From the NCBI GenBank assembly GCA_030601715.1, contig JAUWBL010000059.1, positions 1 through 6,575 of the forward strand: DNA of 6,575 bases. Reading direction: 5' to 3'. Made by a program: the position numbers and the translations under genes. This document shows positions 1 to 5,524 of this stretch, one piece after another. Every line of letters begins with the position of its first letter. The stretch's first letter is position 1. Below the pieces are notes generated by a model. That model made no database searches, was not told where the DNA came from, and saw only the letters and a program-made list of their open reading frames with translations. This stretch comes from Candidatus Geothermarchaeota archaeon (GTDB lineage: Archaea > Thermoproteota > Nitrososphaeria > Geothermarchaeales > JAUWBL01).

Positions 1-1
1 C

Positions 2-730
2 ATCGAGATCATAGCGCTACACGAGCTGACCCACCACTTCACGCTGACAAAGGGCATTTCTACAGACAGGCTGTGGTTTCACGAAGGTCTGGCCCAGTAC
101 ATGGGTGTCAAGTCCGCAGCGCAGCTGGGATTCGAGTCAGCGGCCGAAAGCGCTACCCTGTTCTACGCAGCAGCCGCTGAGAGACTGGGTGGCCACTATG
201 GATTCGTTCAAGACTGGAGACCGGAAGACGAGCCACTCGATGTCGAGAGCTACTACGCTGCATCCTTCGCGATCTTCATGGAACTGGACCGGTCCTACGG
301 TGGCATGGACCTCTATCGACGATTCTTCAAGGGTCTGGAGGGAATCGAGGACATCACCGACGTTCAGATAGTGGAGCGTTTGGGATCGGCCGCGGGAACG
401 GAAGTACGGCCTCTCTTCGAGCGTTGGGGGTTCGATGTTCTTAATTCCGTCCAACTGGGCCAGAACCTCGAGTACGTCCGGGAAAGGATTCGCAACTCCA
501 ACCCCCTCCTCCAGCCTTATCTTTGGGTAGCCAGCCTCCTGGCTGAGAGGGCGGAGGGCCTCTTGGAAAGTGGGAATATCCCATTAGCTTCCATCCTAGC
601 GCTCCTCGCGTCAATCCTGACGAAGTGGGCGATGCCTCTAACAGCCGCCACCTATGCCTCACTCTTGCTCGTCTTAACCCACTTCGTGTTCCTTAGGAGA
701 AGCGACCAAGAACTACGCCAGGACGAGTAG
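2..730 (+). CDS. Membrane-anchored HExxH zinc metallopeptidase (gluzincin, M1-like), 5' end missing
   Basis: The frame is open from base 2, so the N-terminus lies outside the window; 242 residues and the stop are visible. Seen: HELTH at bases 20-34, then 16 residues later the Glu of WFHEGLAQY (Glu codon 83-85). This is the HExxH...E zinc site of gluzincins; the two His and the distal Glu would bind zinc and the Glu of HExxH would be the catalytic base. In classical M1 aminopeptidases the gap is usually 18 residues, so this is M1-like or a 'peptidase MA' relative rather than a textbook M1 enzyme. A helical region follows, as in the domain after the active site of that clan. The C-terminus is hydrophobic (about 578-695) and ends in a basic/acidic tail (FLRRSDQELRQDE), suggesting one or two membrane helices and a catalytic domain tethered to the membrane. 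Substrate unknown. Confidence is high for metallopeptidase, low for subfamily. Confidence 0.85.
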   Translation: MEIIALHELTHHFTLTKGISTDRLWFHEGLAQYMGVKSAAQLGFESAAESATLFYAAAAERLGGHYGFVQDWRPEDEPLDVESYYAASFAIFMELDRSYGGMDLYRRFFKGLEGIEDITDVQIVERLGSAAGTEVRPLFERWGFDVLNSVQLGQNLEYVRERIRNSNPLLQPYLWVASLLAERAEGLLESGNIPLASILALLASILTKWAMPLTAATYASLLLVLTHFVFLRRSDQELRQDE

Positions 731-750
731 CCTGACCGGGGTGTCTTCTT

Positions 751-1108
751 TCACGTGTGCTCAGGACAGAGGTTTGACTTCTTGAGTTGTACACCGAACA
801 GGTCAAGGAGGAAGGACCACCCGAAGTATCCAGCGTAAGCGTAAACGAGACTCAGTATCACCTTGCCGGCGAGGGCTGCGAGGAGGGGCACTACTGCAAA
901 AAAGGAAAGACTGCTATGAAGAGGGAGCTGGATCCGAGGAACCCTGTGACGAAAGCTCCAACAAGACAAGGGAAAGGACCAGCCCGAACAAGCAGTCAAG
1001 GTTCCCCGGATCGCCAAGTCACCCCGTGGTGTAGTTTTCTCTTATGAAGTGGCCTGTTTCGTAAAGAGCTGGAAAGGTCCCTGCGAGCTGAAATATCCGA
1101 CTTATCAT
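751..1108 (-). pseudogene. Frame-broken small membrane protein gene, family not recognised
   Basis: No single frame is open, but reading the - strand in order gives coding-like, largely hydrophobic pieces that join up. The first starts at ATG 1108 (MISRIFQLAGTFPALYETG...), meets an in-frame TGA at 1021-1019 and continues in the same frame as GNLDCLFGLVLSLVL. After a shift near 962-967 comes VGAFVTGFLGSSSLFIAVF, and after a second shift at the 6-base A/T run 898-903 comes FAVVPLLAALAGKVILSLVY and GYFGWSFLLDLFGVQLKKS, ending at the stop 751-753. Both shifts go the same way and each would be repaired by one added base. The result would be a protein of roughly 120 residues with three or so membrane helices. 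I do not recognise the family; a VTT/DedA-like protein is a weak guess from the Gly-rich helices. It may be a decayed gene or an intact gene with sequencing errors. The last piece alone could be read from TTG 1017 as 88 residues. Confidence 0.45.
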
Positions 1109-1215
1109 GATTTGTCGACGAGATAAGCATTCCTGCCCGCTTCCTGTGCGAAGTCCAACGAACGAAGAAGTCCAAATGGCGCAAGAACGTCTAAAGGTTT
1201 GCCAGGTCGCCTCAA
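1105..1215 (-). other. Coding-like short stretch downstream of the GvpD-like gene
   Basis: From a possible TTG at 1215 the - strand reads 36 residues (RRPGKPLDVLAPFGLLRSLD..., ending LVDKS) to a TGA at 1107-1105. The composition looks protein-like and the frame is the same as that of the gene ending at 1264, so it could be a remnant of a longer C-terminus, a small protein, or the front of the broken membrane gene that follows in another frame from about 1108. No ribosome binding site or TATA-like box supports the start. Kept only as a record of what the gap contains. Confidence 0.2.
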
Positions 1216-1236
1216 GAAGTTGGCGACTCTTTTTTT
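1206..1236 (+). terminator. Hairpin plus T-run, possible transcription terminator
   Basis: GTCGCC (1206-1211) and GGCGAC (1222-1227) form a 6-bp GC-rich stem with a 10-nt loop, followed closely by a run of seven T (1230-1236). Archaeal termination depends on U-rich tracts with or without a hairpin, so this could end + strand transcripts. The only + strand gene upstream is the metallopeptidase, which stops 475 nt earlier, so the site would serve a long 3' UTR, a separate non-coding RNA, or antisense transcription. It also lies just past the end of the converging gene at 1264. Confidence 0.4.
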
Positions 1237-1263
1237 CTGGCTGACGCTAACCGTGTTCCTTCC

Positions 1264-2688
1264 TCAGACTATGGGCGCCAGCAAGAGCTTGGAGAATCCC
1301 CCTTCTATCACGGGCTGTAGAGCGTAGAGCCCCGTCCAAGGTTTCTTGGCGTAGAAAAGCACGGTTCCATAGAGAGATACCAGTTTGAGATGGATACTGG
1401 AAACATTTGACGCTCTTTGAGTCAGGTTCTCCATCCCCGGCTTGGAGATCCTGATCTCCACGCTCCCCGACTCCCTCATCTTGTCCACTGAGTATCCAAT
1501 TGCGACTCTGTATTCCTCCGTGCCGTACCTGGACTCTTGTCTGTCCATTCCCGTGATCTGCAGAGTGGGTTGCCCAGTCTCCTTCATCATCACATCATGG
1601 ACAGCCGTCCATGTCTCGTAGTCTTCCCTAGCGCTTTCAATTGGGATAGGCACGACGTACGGGCTGAGAATTCCGTCCTCCGGGCCACGGACTCCAACAA
1701 ACCGCAGCAGCTGGCGCGCCTTGTCCTTCCCAAAGACGCTCTCTGCGAGCGTGATCCCCTCTTCAAAAGGATAGCCTAGGGTTGGGATTACTACTACCCC
1801 TCTTCCATGCCCCATGGAGTTAGCTGAGACCATGTAGGTGATTGCGTAGTGTCCCTCAGCTGGGACATCCTCCCCGATCTCCAACAGTACTGTCGAACCC
1901 TTCGGAAATCCGCCGCCCAAGATTTCGTCCAAGTCTTGGCTACCAGTCGAGAAGCGCTCCGTCCGCTCTTCCAAGCTCTCCCTGTTTCCTTTCTTCCACT
2001 CATCAGTCAGCGCAAAGCGGGAGAAACAACTGAAGCGCCCGCCTCCTAGTGTGAAAACGTATCGACTTTGGCTGATCTTGGTGCTCCTGAGCTTGGTGAG
2101 CTGAAGGTAGCGCACAGGCCTTCCTTCGATGTGACTTCTTCGAAGTTCCACCACTCCGTCTACGAGGTAGTCCACAGTGGTCTGCTCCGGCTCCTCGCTC
2201 ACGAAAGTGACGAACGCGTTGGCCTTCCGACAGAGGCTGACGAGGCTCTCCTCGGCCTTGAGTCTCTCGTTCGAGTCCAATGCATTGGCGATGCCAGACC
2301 AGCTGTCAACAACCACAAAGGGAGTGACTATTTCCTCGGTGAGTCGATACAAACGATCAACAAAGGTGGAGATATCTACCATCGTTAGGTCGTAGACACT
2401 CGTGACGGCCTCGTCTGGCTTGGCGACATCAGGAATACGCTGAGCCTTGAGCACCTTGCGCAGGTGGGGGTTCTCCTTAAGTAGTCTCTCGGGCGAAACA
2501 CGCGTACTGATGTAGTAAGTGCTTCTTTCTTGAGAGAACCTTTGGAGAAGCTCAAACGAGAGGAGCGTCTTGCCTGTTCCCGGTCCTCCTTTGACAAGAA
2601 GAGACCTACCTGGCTCAGAGCAAAACTTCTCGAGCTCTGGAGGGAGAGATGCCTTCATCGTGGTTTGCGTCCTGTACGAGCCACGCAT
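1264..2688 (-). CDS. GvpD-like tandem RecA-fold ATPase with degenerate second domain
   Basis: 474 residues. Domain 1 (about 12-222) carries a perfect Walker A, GGPGTGKT (34-41), a strand followed by STRVSPERLL (61-70), and a Walker B, FVVVDSW (124-130). The P-loop followed by 'STRVSPE' resembles the P-loop domain of archaeal GvpD-type proteins within the KaiC/RAD55 superfamily. Domain 2 (about 245-474) opens like another KaiC domain (FSTGSQDLDEILGGGFPKGS, 246-265), but the P-loop position reads EIGEDVPAEG (270-279) with no GxxxxGK(S/T), so it probably does not hydrolyse ATP. Such proteins are probably cytosolic regulators or switch ATPases; no gas vesicle structural gene is visible, so a gas vesicle role is not supported. 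The start ATG 2688 is favoured because a TATA-like TAAATAA is centred 26 nt upstream, fitting a leaderless transcript; ATG 2658 is the alternative. Confidence is high for the fold, moderate for the GvpD-like label. Confidence 0.85.
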   Translation of the reverse strand: MRGSYRTQTTMKASLPPELEKFCSEPGRSLLVKGGPGTGKTLLSFELLQRFSQERSTYYISTRVSPERLLKENPHLRKVLKAQRIPDVAKPDEAVTSVYDLTMVDISTFVDRLYRLTEEIVTPFVVVDSWSGIANALDSNERLKAEESLVSLCRKANAFVTFVSEEPEQTTVDYLVDGVVELRRSHIEGRPVRYLQLTKLRSTKISQSRYVFTLGGGRFSCFSRFALTDEWKKGNRESLEERTERFSTGSQDLDEILGGGFPKGSTVLLEIGEDVPAEGHYAITYMVSANSMGHGRGVVVIPTLGYPFEEGITLAESVFGKDKARQLLRFVGVRGPEDGILSPYVVPIPIESAREDYETWTAVHDVMMKETGQPTLQITGMDRQESRYGTEEYRVAIGYSVDKMRESGSVEIRISKPGMENLTQRASNVSSIHLKLVSLYGTVLFYAKKPWTGLYALQPVIEGGFSKLLLAPIV

Positions 2689-2710
2689 AGAGATGATGCG
2701 CCCCGCTCCG

Positions 2711-2717
2711 TTATTTA
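2711..2717 (-). promoter_or_regulatory. TATA-like box of the GvpD-like gene
   Basis: TAAATAA on the - strand, centred 26 nt before ATG 2688, inside an otherwise GC-rich stretch and preceded by purine-rich GGAGGGAG. The spacing fits an archaeal TATA box whose transcript starts at or next to the ATG. No Shine-Dalgarno sequence precedes the ATG, which agrees with leaderless initiation. Confidence 0.5.
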
Positions 2718-2783
2718 CTCCCTCCTGTCATGGGTGGTAGTGCAGGTCTGCGGAACGTTGTCCAACCTATGGACGCAACCAAC

Positions 2784-3011
2784 TCAGAGCGCAAGGATAG
2801 TTAGCAGTTCTGCTCCGTGGACACGAGCATCAGCAAACTGGGACAGGTCGAACACGAGCGCCCTGAACTCCCCCTAGGAGGTAGTGCGCGAACTTGAGGA
2901 ACCAGCCATCAGTTCAAGACAACGCAGCGACTCAACCATGAGAGATCGCCGCACGGTGTGTGATGCGATTTTCAGCTGCCCTCCACTGACCTTGAACATC
3001 GCGCTCAGCAT
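2784..3011 (-). pseudogene. Short interrupted coding-like region, family not recognised
   Basis: From ATG 3011 (or ATG 2999) the - strand reads MLSAMFKVSGGQLKIASHTV... for 45 residues to an in-frame TAG at 2876-2874, then stays open as EFRALVFDLSQFADARVHG... to TGA 2786-2784. Around the TAG the natural-looking peptide is in another frame: WFLKFAHYLLGG (about 2904-2871). Adding one base near the GG at 2902-2903 and removing one G from the GGGGG at 2870-2874 would join all three into about 75 residues reading LMAGFLKFAHYLLGEFRALVF across the joins. This suggests two compensating indels rather than random sequence. I do not recognise the family. A weak TATA-like TATTCTAA (3018-3025) is about 23 nt before ATG 2999. 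The rest of the 2689-3089 gap shows no further gene. Confidence 0.35.
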
Positions 3012-3089
3012 ATGCTCTTAGAATACCTTTGACTTTCCTCGACCGGGAGCTTGGCCCCGCTAAGGACCTCCTACGTCTGCTGAATCCTA

Positions 3090-3613
3090 CTATCGACGTT
3101 CTCCAACAAGAAATCGCCTAAGCTTCGGCGCCGTCCGCGACAACCTCTCGTCTAGGCCGAGTTTCTTGGCCTCAGGGGATAGTAGCACAACAGACTGCAC
3201 AGCAACCATGAGCAGGTTGAGCATAGCATTGTCCGGACTCGTCCAGCCCGCACCGAAGAAGAAGTTGATGCTCATGATTGCTCCTGCAAAGGCCCCGAGG
3301 TTCGTGAACAGCCCCAGCAGGAGAGAAAGACCTATGAGAATCTCGCCCGATAACACAAGGGCCGCAAAGACAGCCGAGTTCGGCAGGACCACGGATCGGA
3401 GGAACTCGGCGTACCAGGGGAAAAAGGCTGAGGGCGGAAAGCACTCGCAACTCTCCCGGCTGGGACGCCGCTGATCATGTAGTTCAGGACTTCATTGATT
3501 CCCTCGTTGATGAACTCCAAGTTGAGCTTGTCAGCTGGGGCATAGAGCCAAAGGGCACCTAGAGCCATCCGTAGCGCGGACAGATAGCTGAAATCGGAGC
3601 GTGACCTTGACAT
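3090..3613 (-). pseudogene. DoxX-family integral membrane protein, split by a single frameshift
   Basis: Two overlapping reading frames carry the halves of one DoxX/TQO-small-subunit-like protein. The N-terminal half starts at ATG 3613 (MSRSRSDFSYLSALRMALG) and contains helix 1 with the family-typical ALWLYAPADKLN pattern and FINEGINEVLNYMISGVPAG. The C-terminal half reads FFPWYAEFLRSVVLPNS, then three helices: FAALVLSGEILIGLSLLLGL, LGAFAGAIMSINFFFGAG and MLNLLMVAVQSVVLL. One base added near 3434-3437 joins them (ASAF-PPSA-FFPWYAEF) into about 174 residues with four helices, the usual size for the family. DoxX relatives include the small subunit of archaeal thiosulfate:quinone oxidoreductase, but many have unknown roles, so no reaction is assigned. 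The earlier in-frame ATG at 3730 would overlap the preceding gene and adds a non-membrane leader, so 3613 is preferred. Without repair, only the piece from GTG 3392 (100 residues) would be called. Confidence 0.75.
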
Positions 3614-3636
3614 AAGGAGCCCAGCCCAACAGCTGG

Positions 3637-3644
3637 AATTATCA
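3637..3644 (-). promoter_or_regulatory. Weak TATA-like box upstream of the DoxX gene
   Basis: TGATAATT on the - strand, centred about 28 nt before ATG 3613, in the 82-nt gap after the preceding gene on the same strand. The match is imperfect, but the spacing is like that of the other leaderless starts here. The gene could instead be co-transcribed with the KaiC-like gene upstream. Confidence 0.3.
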
Positions 3645-3695
3645 CGTGGGCTATTGAAGTGCTCGTCTGTCCCGAGATACGGTATCCAACGTGTC

Positions 3696-4307
3696 CTAGA
3701 ACGCTTGCTGGCTAAGCTGGGGCTCTTCATACACTTCGGGATTCCTGAAAGCCTCGGAAGTGGCTACAACCCTGTCGCAATAGTGAGACAAAGTCGCCAA
3801 AAGCCTCTTGTCGTGCTCCCCATCTAGAATGAGAAATATGCCGCCTACACCGTGGGTTCTCATTTTCGTGACAAGGAAGTGCACGAACCTCGCCAGAGCG
3901 GTGGCCGAATTGTAGACTTCCAGCGTGGACAGCGAGTCCACAAAGACGAAGATTCTTCTTCCGTTCAGATGTCTCATGGCCTTGCTGATTGCGATGGAAA
4001 TGTCCGTCAGGTTGCCCGGCGTGCTGACGTAGATGTGGTTGTCGGTGTCGCTGGAGCCATTTGCGCCATTGGCGACCAGCTTGCTGACGCAGTCAACGAA
4101 GAAGAACAAGTCTGTCCGGATGCTTCCCGCTCTCAGGACCAGCTCCAGATTGGACTTGGGCCGGTTGGCCGAGACGTAGATGCAATACATGCCTCTTTCG
4201 TTGCAGAGGTTCCTCAAGAGACTAAGGGTAGTATCCCGATACTTTTCAGAGTTGGCTACGAAAAGGTCGATAGTGGAACCGTCGAAGCCTACGTACGGAT
4301 ACTCCAT
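3696..4307 (-). CDS. KaiC-like RecA-fold protein lacking a P-loop
   Basis: 203 residues, one RecA-type domain. Where KaiC proteins have GGPGxGKT after strand 1, this one reads DLFVANSEKYRDTTLSLLRN (14-33), so Walker A is absent. The remaining layout is kept: strand CIYVSANRPKSNLELVL (42-58), LFFFVDCVSKL (67-77), HIYVSTPGNLTDISIAISKA (91-110), and a Walker-B-like RIFVFVDSLSTLEVYNS (118-134), then FVHFLVTKMRTHGVGGIFLI (141-160). ATP hydrolysis is therefore unlikely; nucleotide or partner binding remains possible. The pattern resembles an archaeal set of P-loop-less KaiC-like proteins annotated only as hypothetical; this is from memory of sequence style, not a search. ATG 4307 is supported by a strong TATA-like box centred 28 nt upstream. 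The divergent neighbour at 4530 is a competent KaiC-domain ATPase, suggesting a regulatory pair (inference). No signal peptide or membrane helix. Confidence 0.8.
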   Translation of the reverse strand: MEYPYVGFDGSTIDLFVANSEKYRDTTLSLLRNLCNERGMYCIYVSANRPKSNLELVLRAGSIRTDLFFFVDCVSKLVANGANGSSDTDNHIYVSTPGNLTDISIAISKAMRHLNGRRIFVFVDSLSTLEVYNSATALARFVHFLVTKMRTHGVGGIFLILDGEHDKRLLATLSHYCDRVVATSEAFRNPEVYEEPQLSQQAF

Positions 4308-4330
4308 GAACGCAGATCTGCAACTGCACC

Positions 4331-4340
4331 GTATTTAAGC
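4331..4340 (-). promoter_or_regulatory. TATA box of the P-loop-less KaiC-like gene
   Basis: GCTTAAATAC on the - strand; its core TTAAATA is centred 28 nt before ATG 4307. A purine-rich AAAAAGGATATG lies just upstream, where the BRE element is expected. This is the clearest promoter in the window. There is no Shine-Dalgarno sequence before the ATG, so the mRNA is probably leaderless. Confidence 0.6.
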
Positions 4341-4476
4341 ATATCCTTTTTCCAGAAAAAACCCGAATAGATATGCAAAATCTCCAGGAAACGTCGCCGA
4401 GTTGCTTGTCCGTGCCCGTGACACAAGCGCTCCCATAGAAGATGACATACGATCGCATGAGGTGACGCAAAGAAAC

Positions 4477-4487
4477 GTTAATACATA
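4477..4487 (+). promoter_or_regulatory. TATA-like box of the intact KaiC-domain gene
   Basis: CGTTAATACAT reads as a TATA-like element centred about 48 nt before ATG 4530. Transcription would begin near 4505-4510 and leave a leader of about 20 nt, long enough for the ribosome binding site at 4516-4520. It is too close to the in-frame TTG at 4500 for that codon to be the start. Confidence 0.4.
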
Positions 4488-4515
4488 CGCTGGCATCCCT
4501 TGGAATCTGATTCCC

Positions 4516-4520
4516 AAGGA
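4516..4520 (+). promoter_or_regulatory. Shine-Dalgarno-like AAGGA that supports ATG 4530
   Basis: AAGGA lies 9 nt before ATG 4530 and is followed by a purine-rich stretch (AAGAAGG). It favours ATG 4530 over the upstream in-frame TTG 4500, which would add ten residues outside the KaiC fold. The other genes with assignable promoters here appear leaderless, so this one differs in initiation mode. Confidence 0.4.
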
Positions 4521-4529
4521 AAGAAGGCT

Positions 4530-5294
4530 ATGTCTTCAGACACTGCTGAATTCGCCCCCACAGGCATCCCGGGAATGGATGAAATGTTGGAGGGCAAAGG
4601 CATCCCGAGGGGATACAATGTTATCCTTGCTGGCGGCCCGGGAAGCGGGAAGACCATATTCAGCATACAGTTTCTTTCCAACGGTATCACCATGTTCGAC
4701 GAGCCAGGCGTTTACGTTTCGGTGGATGAGAGTCCCATATTCATCAGGGATAACATGGCCAAACTCGGCTTCGATTTGGAGAGGCTGGAGGAGAGGGGAG
4801 AGTTTGCGATCTTGGACGTATCCCCAATAAGGTATATGAAAGGCAAGATGGTCGGGGAAAAGGTGTCCACAGCCTTCAGGGTCGGCAAGAAGGATTTCTC
4901 CCTCCTGGACTTCCGTCGAGAGCTGTCGAGTATCATGGAAGGGATTGATGCAAGGAGAGTGGTGATTGATCCCATAACGATCCTCATGCTTCAGCACGCT
5001 GATGAAGCAGAGAGAAGATACGCTATGATCGATCTGATGCAAGCACTCGCCATCACTGGTTCCACCTCGCTTATCATCTCAGAGCTTCGGGGAACAGCCC
5101 TTGAAAGGGAGCATCAGTTCGAGGAGTACTTGGCTCAGGGAGTGATCCTTCAGAGAACCCAAGTCATGAGGGGAGAGCTGATAAAGACGATCCAAGTGGA
5201 GAAGATGAGGGGCCTAGATCACGACAACCAGCCAAGGCCCTACAGGATAACTTCCTCCGGCATAGAGGTTTACCCGTCAGAGAGAGTTCTCTAG
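4530..5294 (+). CDS. Single-domain KaiC-family (RecA/RAD55-like) ATPase
   Basis: 254 residues, the normal length of a single KaiC domain. Motifs in order: GIPGMDEMLEGKGIPRG (12-28), the KaiC entry; Walker A GGPGSGKT (35-42); VYVSVDESP (61-69), with Asp-Glu where KaiC has its catalytic acidic pair; Walker B RRVVIDPITIL (142-152); TSLIISELRG (179-188); and the KMRGLDH stretch (225-231) typical of the KaiC C-terminal core, followed by PYRITSSGIEV (237-247). All nucleotide-binding elements are present, so ATP binding and hydrolysis, probably in a ring or filament, is expected. Family members act in archaeal signalling and regulation; no partner domain is fused here, so the process is unknown. ATG 4530 is chosen over TTG 4500 because of the AAGGA and the TATA-like spacing. 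It is divergent from the P-loop-less KaiC-like gene, with 222 nt between their starts, which holds both promoters and no other gene I can see. Confidence 0.92.
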   Translation: MSSDTAEFAPTGIPGMDEMLEGKGIPRGYNVILAGGPGSGKTIFSIQFLSNGITMFDEPGVYVSVDESPIFIRDNMAKLGFDLERLEERGEFAILDVSPIRYMKGKMVGEKVSTAFRVGKKDFSLLDFRRELSSIMEGIDARRVVIDPITILMLQHADEAERRYAMIDLMQALAITGSTSLIISELRGTALEREHQFEEYLAQGVILQRTQVMRGELIKTIQVEKMRGLDHDNQPRPYRITSSGIEVYPSERVL

Positions 5295-5298
5295 CCAT

Positions 5299-5496
5299 CT
5301 AAGGTACTGCGAACGCCCCGAAGTTCGTTCCGACGGAGAAGTACGACGTTCCTGTGGACGATACTGCAACGTCGAACGAGGCCCTCACTACGAACACGTC
5401 CGTGTCCAGACGAGCGAGGATCATATGAGGCTTTTGACCTAGGAGATGCTCGAGAACGTGCGAGTTCTTGGGGATGTCGTTGCTTGTGCGAGCCAC
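5299..5496 (-). CDS. Possible small hypothetical protein (65 residues)
   Basis: The reading frame fills most of the gap between the converging KaiC gene and the flippase gene. It would start at GTG 5496, 28 nt after the flippase stop, directly behind an in-frame TGA, and end at TAG 5299-5301. About two thirds of codons end in G or C by hand count, as expected for coding DNA here, and the C-terminus (VRASFDVAVSSTGTSYFSVG..., ending FGAFAVP) has an alternating beta-like pattern. No Shine-Dalgarno sequence or TATA-like box is evident; ATG 5421 is an alternative start. It could be a small gene co-transcribed with the flippase or the remnant of a longer beta-rich protein. Family not recognised. 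Confidence 0.4.
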   Translation of the reverse strand: MARTSNDIPKNSHVLEHLLGQKPHMILARLDTDVFVVRASFDVAVSSTGTSYFSVGTNFGAFAVP

Positions 5497-5524
5497 TCAG
5501 CGATCAGCAACGCATGGCTTGGCT

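Noticed and set aside
1019..1021. In-frame TGA read as selenocysteine in the broken membrane gene
   Set aside because: The gene has other frame breaks, no selenoprotein motif is recognised, and no SECIS-like element was seen.
1150..1176. Nine-base direct repeat GAAGTCCAA (1150-1158 and 1168-1176)
   Set aside because: Only two short copies 18 nt apart; no array, spacer pattern or target-site duplication, so it is probably chance.
1264..2688. Gas vesicle locus based on the GvpD-like protein
   Set aside because: No GvpA, GvpN or other gas vesicle protein is visible; GvpD-like ATPases also occur in archaea without gas vesicles.
2874..2876. In-frame TAG read as pyrrolysine in the 2784-3011 frame
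   Set aside because: The residues just before the TAG (SSSSRTTS) look non-native, while another frame gives a better peptide; two indels explain it more simply. No pyl genes are visible.
3852..4370. Long + strand reading frame opposite the P-loop-less gene
   Set aside because: It is antisense to a better-supported gene with a good promoter, and its peptide shows no recognisable fold.
4536..5042. Long - strand reading frame opposite the KaiC gene
   Set aside because: It lies wholly inside a gene with full KaiC motifs and is a by-product of its codon composition.
4530..5294. Circadian clock kaiC
   Set aside because: It is a single-domain archaeal KaiC-family protein without KaiA or KaiB neighbours; the tandem-domain clock protein is different.
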